From: Variovorax gracilis
Lineage (GTDB): Bacteria > Pseudomonadota > Gammaproteobacteria > Burkholderiales > Burkholderiaceae_C
Direction of reading: 5' to 3'
Assembly: GCF_030317115.1 (NCBI RefSeq)
Contig: NZ_JASZYF010000025.1
Span: 1-64,000 of the forward strand
Length of the DNA stretch: 64,000 nucleotides
The notes beneath the pieces are model-generated. The model searched no databases. It was not told the DNA's origin and saw nothing but the letters and a program-made list of their open reading frames with translations. Numbering within the stretch: position 1 is the first letter of the stretch; every line of letters starts with the position of its first letter. This document shows, in pieces, positions 36,003 through 44,045 of this stretch. A program made the position numbers and the translations under genes.

Positions 36003-36018
36003 TACGTGATGCCACGTA
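36003..36018. promoter_or_regulatory. palindromic operator candidate, copy B (TACGTG-N4-CACGTA)
   Basis: TACGTGATGCCACGTA, extended to 7-bp arms (GTACGTG/CACGTAC, 36002-36019), is the exact reverse complement of the 16-mer at 12223-12238. It lies 109 bp before the start of the second DUF1254 gene. Confidence 0.65.
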
Positions 36019-36127
36019 CCCGGGCCGAAGCCGGACCGGATGCCCGCGCTCACGGGTGGGTTCTTTCCCATATTGCGCATGGACTGGGCGAAGGCGGACA
36101 CTTCGCCGGTGCGACGAAGGAGTTCCG

Positions 36128-37606
36128 ATGATCCGATTCCAACGCTTTGGCTGCAGCTTGCTGCTTGCACTGGTCGCGGCCATGCTCGCCGCCGGCTGTG
36201 CCGGCAAGAATGATGCGGTTTCCCAGGCCGCACGGGCGGACAAGGCCGCGGGTATCGCTGCGCCAGGCATTGCCGAGACCAAGGCCATCGCCGAGGAAGC
36301 CTTCATCTACGGCCTGCCTCTCGTCATGAACTACGCGGTCATGAATGAGTACGCGGTGGACAAGGGCGGGCCGCAGTTCAAGGCGCCGTTCAACCAGATC
36401 AAGAACGAGGCGCGCGTCTACACCTACCAGGACACGGCCGTCGTCACACCCAACAGCGACACGCCCTATTCCATGCTGTGGATGGACCTGCGGGCCGAGC
36501 CGATGGTGATCTCGGTACCGGCGGTGGACAAGAAGCGCTACTACTCGGTGCAGCTCGTCGACGGCAACACGTACAACTTCGGCTACGCCGGCAGCCGCGC
36601 CACGGGCAATGATCCGGGCAGCTACATGGTGGCCGGTCCCGACTGGAAGGGTCCGACGCCCCCTGGCATCCGGAAGGTGTTCGCTTCGACCACTCCTTTT
36701 GCGGCGGCCATCTTCCGCACGCAGCTCTTCAATCCGAAGGACATGCCGGAGGTGGTGAAGGTGCAGGCCGGCTACAAGGCGCAACCGCTGTCCGCCTTCC
36801 TGAAGCAGGCGCCGCCGCCGGCCCCGCCGACGCTCAAGTTCCTTCCGGCCACCACCGCCGGGATCAAGGACAACTTCTTCGAGTATCTCGACGCCGCCCT
36901 CCTCTACGTTCCGCAGACGCCGGACGACGCAGCCGTACGGGCCCGGATCGCGCGCATCGGCGTCGGCCCGGGCAAGACCTTCGAGTTCAAGGACCTGTCG
37001 CCCGAGCACAAGGCGGCCGTCGGCCTCGGGATGAAGGAAGGCGAGGAGAAGATCGAGAAGCGACTGACCAGCGGGACGAAGGACATCAATGGCTGGAGAG
37101 TGGGCTCGGCCTTCGGCGACCGGAACTTCTACAAGGGCAACTGGCTGCTGCGCGCCGCCGCGGCCAAGGGCGGCATCTACGGCAACGATGCGGTGGAGGC
37201 CACCTACCCCATGACGCGAACGACCGCGGCCGGCGAGACGCTGGACGGCAGCAGGCACAACTACACGGTCACCTTCCCGGCGGGGCAGCTGCCACCGGTG
37301 AATGCGTTCTGGTCGGTCACGATGTACGACGGCAAGAGCCAGCTTCTCATCAAGAACCCGATCAATCGCTACCTGCTCAACTCGCCCATGCTGCAGGGCA
37401 TGAAGAAGAACGCGGACGGCTCGATCACCCTGTATATCCAGAACAAGTCGCCCGGCAAGTCGCTGGAGAGCAACTGGCTGCCGGCGCCCGCTGGCCCGAT
37501 GTACCTCGTGATGCGGCTGTACTGGCCCAAGACATCGCAGCCGTCGATCCTGCCCGCTGGCGAAGGCACCTGGAAGCCGCCAGGCGTGGTGGTGGCGTCG
37601 AAGTAG
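36128..37606 (+). CDS. DUF1254/DUF1214 lipoprotein, paralogue of the gene at 12417
   Basis: A 492-residue lipoprotein; MIRFQRFGCSLLLALVAAML ends in the lipobox LAAGC. The DUF1254 part has FIYGLPLVMNYAVMNEYAV and VVTPNSDTPYSMLWMDLRAEP. The DUF1214 part has LPPVNAFWSVTMYDG, IKNPINRYLLNSP and ESNWLPAPAGPMYLVMRLYWP. It is similar along its length to the protein at 12417 but anchored by lipid rather than free. AAGGAG lies before the ATG at 36128. The function of the family is unknown. A shared palindrome upstream suggests co-regulation. Confidence 0.87.
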   Translation: MIRFQRFGCSLLLALVAAMLAAGCAGKNDAVSQAARADKAAGIAAPGIAETKAIAEEAFIYGLPLVMNYAVMNEYAVDKGGPQFKAPFNQIKNEARVYTYQDTAVVTPNSDTPYSMLWMDLRAEPMVISVPAVDKKRYYSVQLVDGNTYNFGYAGSRATGNDPGSYMVAGPDWKGPTPPGIRKVFASTTPFAAAIFRTQLFNPKDMPEVVKVQAGYKAQPLSAFLKQAPPPAPPTLKFLPATTAGIKDNFFEYLDAALLYVPQTPDDAAVRARIARIGVGPGKTFEFKDLSPEHKAAVGLGMKEGEEKIEKRLTSGTKDINGWRVGSAFGDRNFYKGNWLLRAAAAKGGIYGNDAVEATYPMTRTTAAGETLDGSRHNYTVTFPAGQLPPVNAFWSVTMYDGKSQLLIKNPINRYLLNSPMLQGMKKNADGSITLYIQNKSPGKSLESNWLPAPAGPMYLVMRLYWPKTSQPSILPAGEGTWKPPGVVVASK

Positions 37607-37641
37607 CCGCCGTCCGGCCCTGACGCCTGCGGACGCCGTGT

Positions 37642-37652
37642 TCCTACATCGG
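37642..37652 (+). promoter_or_regulatory. TCCTACATCGG motif upstream of ligD
   Basis: The 11-mer TCCTACATCGG, preceded by CCGTGT, lies 44 bp before the ligD start. The same 11-mer, preceded by CCGTG, lies 53 bp before the small receiver gene (54633-54643). It may be a promoter or activator element; no function is established. Confidence 0.35.
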
Positions 37653-37696
37653 CGCGCGAGCGTGCAAATTAGGGTGCCAGCCTGGAGAAATACGCC

Positions 37697-40327
37697 ATGC
37701 CCGCATCCAAGCACTCCCCGAAGACCGCGCGGCGCAAGGCCGCCGGAGGTGCCGCGACCATGAGCAGGCCGAGTGCACGCGAAGCGCTGGCGCCGTACCA
37801 CCGCAAGCGCGACTTCAAGAAGACGCCGGAGCCTCGCACCGGCGGCAAGTCGGCCAGCGGCACGCTGTCCTTCGTCGTGCAGAAGCATCACGCGAGCCGG
37901 TTGCACTACGACTTCCGGCTAGAACTCGACGGCACGCTCAAGAGTTGGGCGGTGCCCAAGGGGCCCTGCCTCGATCCGACCGTCAAGCGCATGGCCGTGC
38001 ATGTGGAGGACCATCCGGTTTCCTACGCCAGCTTCGAGGGCACCATCCCGCCCAAGCAATACGGCGCCGGCACTGTCATCGTGTGGGATCGCGGCGAATG
38101 GGCCGCCGAAGGCGATGCGCGCAAGGCCCTGGCGGAAGGCAAGCTGAAGTTCGAGCTGCGTGGCGACAAGTTGAAGGGCCACTGGACACTGGTGCGAATG
38201 CGCGGCAATGGCGAAAAGCAGGAGCCCTGGCTGCTCATCAAGGAAAGAGATGCCGAAGCGCGCCCGCTCGCAGACTACGACATCGTCGAGGCCCTGCCCG
38301 ACAGCGTGCTGACCGGCAGGGACGTCGACGACCCGCCGCACATCACCTACGGCAAGCCGGCGCCGGCGGAGAAGAAAGACAAGGAGAAAGCGCCGGCCGC
38401 GCGCAGGAAGGCCGCCGCGAAGAGCACCGAGGCGCCCGGACGCAAGGCCGCGTTGCCTGTCGCCTTGGCGCCGCAACTGGCAACGCTCGCATCGGCGCCA
38501 CCCGCCGATCCGGACGACTGGATCTACGAGCTGAAGTTCGACGGGTACAGACTTCTGACGCGCATCGACGGCGACAAGATCCAGTGCATCACGCGCAACG
38601 GCCACGACTGGACTGCGAAACTGCCCAAGCTGGCGAAGGCGCTCGCGAAGCTGCCCACGCGCTCGGCGTGGCTCGACGGAGAGATCGTGGTCGACGGCGA
38701 GAAAGGCGCGCCCGACTTCCAGGCGCTGCAGAACGCGTTCGACAGCGGTGCCACGGCATCCATCGTCTACTGGCTCTTCGACGCGCCCTTTCTTGATGGG
38801 CGAGACCTGCGCGACTTGCCGGTGGAAGAGCGTCGCGCGCAGCTCGCCGGCCTGCTGGGCGAGAAGGCGCCGGAAGCGTTGCGGCTCAGCGAGGCCTTCG
38901 AGGCGTCGCCGCGCGATCTGCTGGCGTCGTCCGCGCACCTGGGCTTCGAAGGCATCATCGGCAAGCGCAAGGGGTCGGGCTACGTCTCGCGCCGCTCGCC
39001 GAACTGGGTCAAGCTCAAGAACCAGCGGCGGCAGGAGTTCGTGATCGGCGGCTATACGGCGCCGCAGGGATCGCGCTCGGGCTTCGGCTCGCTGCTGCTG
39101 GGCGTCTACGACGACGAGGGCGCGCTGCAGTACTGCGGCAATGTCGGCACAGGCTTCGACGCTACCCGGCTCGCCGACATCAAGGCGAAGCTCGACAAGC
39201 AGCGAACCGACGCATGCCCCTTCGAAACGCGGCCCACCGGCGTCAAGGCGCAATGGGTCAAGCCCGCGCTGGTGTGCGAGGTGTCCTTCGGCGAATGGAC
39301 GCGCGAAGGGCGCATCCGCCATTCGGTGTTCCAGGGCCTGCGCGCCGACAAGCCGGCCCGCCAGATCCGCCGCGAGACAGCCGAGGTGCCCGAACTCGCG
39401 CCGGCGAGTACCGCCACCCGCACCGGCCAAGGAGCCACCAAGCCCATGACGCAGCGCATCACCAACGCCGACCGCGTGATCGACAAGCAAAGCGGCACCA
39501 CCAAGGGCGAACTCGCGGCCTTCTACCACCAGGTGGCCGAACTCATCCTGCCGCATCTCAAGGGCCGGCCCGTGTCGCTGGTGCGCGCGCCAGAGGGTGT
39601 CGGCGGCGAACTGTTCTTCCAGAAACACCTGAAGCAGGACGAACTGCCGGGGGTCAAGCTGCTCGATCCGGCACTCGACCCGGGCCACGAGCCGCTGCTG
39701 CAGATCGACACCGAGCGCGGACTGATGTCGGCCGCGCAGATGAACGTGATCGAGCTCCACACCTGGAACGCGACCTCCAGTGCCATCGGCAAGCCCGACC
39801 GCATGACCTTCGATCTCGACCCCGGCGAAGGCGTCGCCTGGGCGCGCATGCAGGAAGCGGCCCTGCTGGTGCAGACGCTGCTGACCGAACTCGGCCTGCC
39901 GGCCTTTCTCAAGACCAGCGGCGGCAAGGGACTGCACGTGGTGGTGCCGATTCGGCGCCACTACGACTGGGACACGGTCAAGGGCTTCTCGCAGGCAGTG
40001 GTGCAGCATCTCGCGGACACCATTCCAGACCGCTTCGTCGCCAAGAGCGGTCCGCGCAACCGCGTGGGCAAGATCTTCGTGGACTACCTGCGCAACGGAT
40101 TCGGTGCGACGACGGTGAGCGCCTGGTCGGCGCGCTCGCGTCCGGGGCTTGGCGTGTCGGTACCGCTCGCGTGGGATGAGCTTCCCACGCTGACGAGTGC
40201 GTCGCAATGGACCGTGCGGAACATCGGGCGACGCGTTCCCACGGGCAACAAGCCTTGGGAGGGGATGGAGAAGAGCCGCAAGTCCATTGGGGCGGCGATG
40301 AAGATGCTGGGGTACGCGCCGGAGTGA
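37697..40327 (+). CDS. ligD: LigD, multifunctional ATP-dependent DNA ligase of non-homologous end joining
   Basis: An 876-residue protein in the order phosphoesterase, ligase, polymerase. The 3'-phosphoesterase (~30-200) has HHASRLHYDFRLE and the metal-binding His in VHVEDHP. The ligase (~255-570) has the adenylated Lys280 in ELKFDGYR, WLDGEIV, FEGIIGKRKGS and NWVKLKNQRR. The polymerase/primase (~585-870) has the catalytic DLD at 706-708 in FDLDPGEG and SGGKGLHVVVPI. A basic linker (~220-250) joins the first two. This is the typical proteobacterial order. No Ku gene, its usual partner, is found in the window. GGAGA lies 8 nt before the ATG. Confidence 0.96.
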   Translation: MPASKHSPKTARRKAAGGAATMSRPSAREALAPYHRKRDFKKTPEPRTGGKSASGTLSFVVQKHHASRLHYDFRLELDGTLKSWAVPKGPCLDPTVKRMAVHVEDHPVSYASFEGTIPPKQYGAGTVIVWDRGEWAAEGDARKALAEGKLKFELRGDKLKGHWTLVRMRGNGEKQEPWLLIKERDAEARPLADYDIVEALPDSVLTGRDVDDPPHITYGKPAPAEKKDKEKAPAARRKAAAKSTEAPGRKAALPVALAPQLATLASAPPADPDDWIYELKFDGYRLLTRIDGDKIQCITRNGHDWTAKLPKLAKALAKLPTRSAWLDGEIVVDGEKGAPDFQALQNAFDSGATASIVYWLFDAPFLDGRDLRDLPVEERRAQLAGLLGEKAPEALRLSEAFEASPRDLLASSAHLGFEGIIGKRKGSGYVSRRSPNWVKLKNQRRQEFVIGGYTAPQGSRSGFGSLLLGVYDDEGALQYCGNVGTGFDATRLADIKAKLDKQRTDACPFETRPTGVKAQWVKPALVCEVSFGEWTREGRIRHSVFQGLRADKPARQIRRETAEVPELAPASTATRTGQGATKPMTQRITNADRVIDKQSGTTKGELAAFYHQVAELILPHLKGRPVSLVRAPEGVGGELFFQKHLKQDELPGVKLLDPALDPGHEPLLQIDTERGLMSAAQMNVIELHTWNATSSAIGKPDRMTFDLDPGEGVAWARMQEAALLVQTLLTELGLPAFLKTSGGKGLHVVVPIRRHYDWDTVKGFSQAVVQHLADTIPDRFVAKSGPRNRVGKIFVDYLRNGFGATTVSAWSARSRPGLGVSVPLAWDELPTLTSASQWTVRNIGRRVPTGNKPWEGMEKSRKSIGAAMKMLGYAPE

Positions 40328-40333
40328 TGCGCT

Positions 40334-41161
40334 TCAGGCCGCGACAGGCAGCACTTCGTCCGTCATCACCTCGAATCTCTCGAGCGTGTTGACACCGAAC
40401 ACCATCGTGATCGGCACGTCGGCCGCATCGCGACCTCGTGCGATCACCACGCGACCGATGCGCGGGATGTTGTGGCGCGCGTCGAAGGTGTGCCAACGAT
40501 CGCCGAGGTAGACCTCGAACCACGCGCTGAAATCCATCGGGTAGGGCACGGGCGCCACCCCGATGTCGCCGAGGTAGCCCGTCACGTAGCGCGCCGGGAT
40601 GTTCATGCAGCGGCACAGCGTGATCGCCAGGTGCGTGAAGTCGCGGCAGACGCCCGTTCGCTCGCGATAGCCCTCCAGGGCCGTGCGCGTGGCCCTCGCG
40701 GATTGGTAGTCGAAGCGCAGGTGCCCATGCACGAAATCGCAGATCGCCTGAACGCGCTGCCAGCCGGGCGGCACGCCGCCGAACTTCCCCCATGCGAACT
40801 GGAGCAGTTCGCTGTCGACCTCGCAGTAGCGGCTGGGCAGCAGGAACTGCAGCGTCTCGACCGGCAGGTCGGCAGGGGCATGTTCGATGGCGGCAGGCGA
40901 AACCGGGTCGGGCCAGCCGGTGTCGAACACCACGGCCTCGTTGCGCAAGCGCACCCTGCTGACGCCGAAGGGCACGTGCACCCGCGCGCAATGGTTACTG
41001 AATGCGTCGGTGTAGTGGTCGGTGGCCAGGGGCGGGCTGATCGTGAAGCTTTCCCCCGCCTGAATGTCCGCCGCACGCGAAGGATGCACCCTCAGCATGT
41101 AGATCAGCGCCGTGGGCGCCGTGACGCCGAGTTCGATGTCGAAACCGATTTTGATGAGCAT
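40334..41161 (-). CDS. transglutaminase-like cysteine protease-fold protein
   Basis: A 275-residue protein with an N-terminal beta-sandwich-like part (residues 1-110) and a transglutaminase core. The nucleophile is Cys172 in RTGVCRDFTHLAI and the acidic residue is in WHTFDARHN. At the usual catalytic His position (HAW), the protein reads DFSAWFEVYLGD, with Ser instead. It may therefore be non-catalytic or use another His, such as His224 or His230. It is convergent with ligD, 6 bp apart. The cellular role is unknown. Confidence 0.82.
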   Translation of the reverse strand: MLIKIGFDIELGVTAPTALIYMLRVHPSRAADIQAGESFTISPPLATDHYTDAFSNHCARVHVPFGVSRVRLRNEAVVFDTGWPDPVSPAAIEHAPADLPVETLQFLLPSRYCEVDSELLQFAWGKFGGVPPGWQRVQAICDFVHGHLRFDYQSARATRTALEGYRERTGVCRDFTHLAITLCRCMNIPARYVTGYLGDIGVAPVPYPMDFSAWFEVYLGDRWHTFDARHNIPRIGRVVIARGRDAADVPITMVFGVNTLERFEVMTDEVLPVAA

Positions 41162-41482
41162 GGTTCGCTGACGTTGGGGGGATCGTTGAGGGCCGAAGTC
41201 TTGTCAAGCATGTTCGGTGCCCGGTTCGGTCCCATCCTAGTTCGGGGCGCGCGTGACCGATGTCGACGATCCCGCGAAGCGGCGTAGTCCAACTTCAACG
41301 GGCGCGCTCGTCAGCGCGGTCCTACTGCCGACACCTCGGCGCTCCGACACGCCGGAGCGCGCCGCCACTACTTACGAGACGGCCGGCACTCCCTAAGCTT
41401 CCAAGTCGGTCCGCAGCCGAAGCGCCCGACAAGCGGTGCAGCGCAGCGAACTTTCCCTCGAACCACAAGCCCGGAGCGAACC
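41162..41482. other. intergenic region upstream of the small membrane protein and katE
   Basis: About 320 bp with no supported gene. It holds a perfect 8-bp-stem hairpin (GCGCTCCG / CGGAGCGC, 41339-41360) and, just before it, TCCTACTGCCGAC, which resembles the TCCTACATCGG motif found elsewhere. It should contain the promoters of both divergent transcripts. Confidence 0.45.
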
Positions 41483-41629
41483 ATGGACCTTTCCACGTTG
41501 TTTGGCCTGTTTGGTGAATCCTGGATCGACGAGTTCCTGATCTGGGCCGTGGCGTCGGCAGCCGCCATCGTCGGCCTGGTGGCGGTGGTGAATGCGCTGA
41601 ACATGCTTTTCGAAACAGAAACGGGCTGA
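41483..41629 (+). CDS. small single-helix membrane protein upstream of the catalase
   Basis: A 48-residue protein (MDLSTLFGLFGESWIDEF, then a hydrophobic helix LIWAVASAAAIVGLVAVV) with GGAG 7 nt before its ATG. It ends 51 bp before the catalase start and is probably co-transcribed with it. I do not recognise the family. It is too short for usual gene-length cut-offs but has a good ribosome-binding site and a clean membrane-anchor pattern. Confidence 0.6.
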   Translation: MDLSTLFGLFGESWIDEFLIWAVASAAAIVGLVAVVNALNMLFETETG

Positions 41630-41680
41630 TGCCGACGGCGCGCGCCACGTCGCCTCCCGATAGAAACCGAAGGATCCCTG

Positions 41681-43864
41681 ATGACGCAACAGAACAAGGC
41701 GGCCGCCGGTCGTCGCCCGGCCAAGGGTGGTGACGGCAGCAGTGCGAAGCAAGAGCAACTGGCCGCCTTCACCGCCGACAACACGCCTCATCTCACGACC
41801 AACCAGGGCCTGCAGATACCGGATAACCACAACTCGCTCCGGGCGGGCGTCCGGGGGCCGACGCTGCTCGAGGATTTCATCCTTCGCGAGAAGATCACGC
41901 ACTTCGACCACGAGCGCATTCCCGAACGGGCAGTGCACGCCAGGGGATCGGCGGCGCATGGCTACTTCGAGGTCTACAAGTCGATGTCGCAGTTCACCTG
42001 CGCCGAGTTTCTGCAGGACCCGGCGGTGAAGACGCCCGTTTTCGTGCGCTTCTCGACCGTGGCCGGCTCGCGGGGCTCGGCCGATACGGTGCGCGACGTG
42101 CGCGGCTTCGCGGTCAAGTTCTATACGCAGCAGGGCAATTACGACCTGGTCGGCAACAACATCCCGGTGTTCTTCATCCAGGACGCGATCAAGTTCCCCG
42201 ACCTGATCCACGCCGTCAAGCCCGAGCCGCACAACGAAATGCCTCAGGCCGCGAGCGCGCACGACACCTTCTGGGACTTCGCTTCGCTGATGCCCGAGAG
42301 CACCCACATGCTGATGTGGGCGATGTCCGATCGCGCCATCCCGCGCAGCCTGCGGATGATGGAAGGCTTCGGCGTCCACACGTTCCGGTTCATCAATTCG
42401 CGCGGCGAGAGCCATTTCGTGAAGTTCCACTGGAAGCCTAAGCTCGGCATCCACGGCCTGGCCTGGGACGAGGCGCAGAAGATCGCAGGCAAGGACGCCG
42501 ACTTCCACCGTCGGGACCTCTGGGAGGCCATCGAGAGCGGCAACTTCCCCGAATGGGAACTTGGCGTCCAGATGGTCCCTCAGGACAAGGAGCATGCCTT
42601 CGGCTTCGACCTGCTCGACCCCACCAAGATCATTCCGGAAGAGATGGTGCCCGTGCAGCGCATCGGGCGCATGGTGCTCAACCGCAATCCGGACAACTTC
42701 TTCGCCGAGACCGAGCAGGTCGCATTCCATCCGGGCCACGTGGTGCCGGGCATCGATTTCACGAACGACCCCTTGCTGCAGGGGCGGCTGTTCTCGTACA
42801 CCGACACGCAGATCTCGCGGCTCGGCGGCGCGAACTTCCATGAACTGCCGATCAACAAGGGCGTGTGCCCGTTCCACAACTTCCAGCGCGACGGCATGCA
42901 TCGCCAGACCATCGCGCGCGGACAGGTGGCCTACGAGCCCCACTCGCTGATCGACGGAAAGGAATTCCGGATCGACGGCGGCAGCGGCGGCTTCCAGTCG
43001 TTCCCCGAAGCGCTGGAGCCGCCGAAGGTGCGGCGGCGCAGTCCGTCCTTCGACGATCACTTCACGCAGGCGCGGCTCTTCTTCAACAGCCAGAGCGCGT
43101 CCGAGAAGGAGCACATCATCGCGGCCTTCCGCTTCGAGTTGTCGAAGGTCGAGGTGCCGGCCGTGCGCCAGCGCATGGTGGACAACCTGGCACACGTCGA
43201 CGAGAAGCTCGCGCGCCGCGTGGCGGAGCCGCTGGGCATCAATGCGCCGGACGCGAAGGCGGCGGCCGGCCGCGCGGGTTTTCGGGAGCATCGCTTCACG
43301 ATGCCGATCGACGAGTCGCGCGCGCTCAGCATGCTGGACACGGGCGACGGCTCGATCAAGACGCGCAAGGTCGCGATCCTCGTGGCGGACGGCGTCGATT
43401 CGGCCTCGCTGAAGCCCATTCGCGAAGCCATCGAGCAGGCTGGCGCGCAGTGCAAGGTGGTCGGCCCGCGACTGGGCACGATCGCGAGCGCATCGAAGCG
43501 CCAGCTCGACGTCGACGCGACCTTCATCAACATGCCTTCGGTGATGTTCGATGCCGTGCTGGTGCCAGCCGGTGCGCAAGGGGTCGAGGCGATGTCGCGC
43601 AACGGCGATGCGGTTCACTTCGTGCTCGAGGCGTACAAGCACTGCAAGGCCATCTGCGCGGTGGGCGAGGGCGTGCAGATGCTGGCGACGCTCGGCATCG
43701 GCCCCGACGCGAAGTCCGCGCCCCCCGGCGTGATCGTGGCCGCCACGCCCGTGACCAACCTGGGCGACGACTCGGCGGCGACGAAGATCGCCAACGACTT
43801 CATCGCCGCGATCGCGAAACACCGGCATTGGGATCGCCCCAATGTCGAGGGCGTGCCGGCCTAG
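41681..43864 (+). CDS. katE: large-subunit monofunctional catalase (HPII type)
   Basis: A 727-residue haem catalase of the large-subunit clade. The distal His86 is in AVHARGSAAHG, the Asn region is in FFIQDAIKFPDLIHAVKPEPH, and the proximal Tyr ligand is in RLFSYTDTQISR. The C-terminal ~150 residues form the flavodoxin/DJ-1-like domain that defines this clade (KVAILVADGVDSASLKPIRE). It degrades H2O2, mainly in stationary phase in organisms where it has been studied. It lies downstream of a small membrane protein gene. Confidence 0.96.
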   Translation: MTQQNKAAAGRRPAKGGDGSSAKQEQLAAFTADNTPHLTTNQGLQIPDNHNSLRAGVRGPTLLEDFILREKITHFDHERIPERAVHARGSAAHGYFEVYKSMSQFTCAEFLQDPAVKTPVFVRFSTVAGSRGSADTVRDVRGFAVKFYTQQGNYDLVGNNIPVFFIQDAIKFPDLIHAVKPEPHNEMPQAASAHDTFWDFASLMPESTHMLMWAMSDRAIPRSLRMMEGFGVHTFRFINSRGESHFVKFHWKPKLGIHGLAWDEAQKIAGKDADFHRRDLWEAIESGNFPEWELGVQMVPQDKEHAFGFDLLDPTKIIPEEMVPVQRIGRMVLNRNPDNFFAETEQVAFHPGHVVPGIDFTNDPLLQGRLFSYTDTQISRLGGANFHELPINKGVCPFHNFQRDGMHRQTIARGQVAYEPHSLIDGKEFRIDGGSGGFQSFPEALEPPKVRRRSPSFDDHFTQARLFFNSQSASEKEHIIAAFRFELSKVEVPAVRQRMVDNLAHVDEKLARRVAEPLGINAPDAKAAAGRAGFREHRFTMPIDESRALSMLDTGDGSIKTRKVAILVADGVDSASLKPIREAIEQAGAQCKVVGPRLGTIASASKRQLDVDATFINMPSVMFDAVLVPAGAQGVEAMSRNGDAVHFVLEAYKHCKAICAVGEGVQMLATLGIGPDAKSAPPGVIVAATPVTNLGDDSAATKIANDFIAAIAKHRHWDRPNVEGVPA

Positions 43865-43877
43865 CGACCGGCCTGGG

Positions 43878-44009
43878 TCAGCGCACGGAATGCGAGCGCG
43901 AGGCCCAGCGCGAGCGCGCAAGCGCCACCAGTTCGATCGCGCCCCACAACAAGGCGGACCCGACACCCCGCAAGGGATGGCTCGGCGAGGCAGGGAAGAT
44001 TCGAGGCAT
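43878..44009 (-). CDS. possible 43-residue membrane peptide downstream of katE
   Basis: A minus-strand frame starting ATG at 44009 with GGAG 5 nt upstream. It encodes MPRIFPASPSHPLRGVGS, then a hydrophobic helix ALLWGAIELVALA and a basic tail. It occupies the otherwise empty gap between katE and the peptidase gene, convergent with katE. Coding is plausible but rests only on the ribosome-binding site and helix. Confidence 0.45.
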   Translation of the reverse strand: MPRIFPASPSHPLRGVGSALLWGAIELVALARSRWASRSHSVR

Positions 44010-44045
44010 GGTCACTCCACCGTAGCGGCCTTTTGTGACGGCCTG

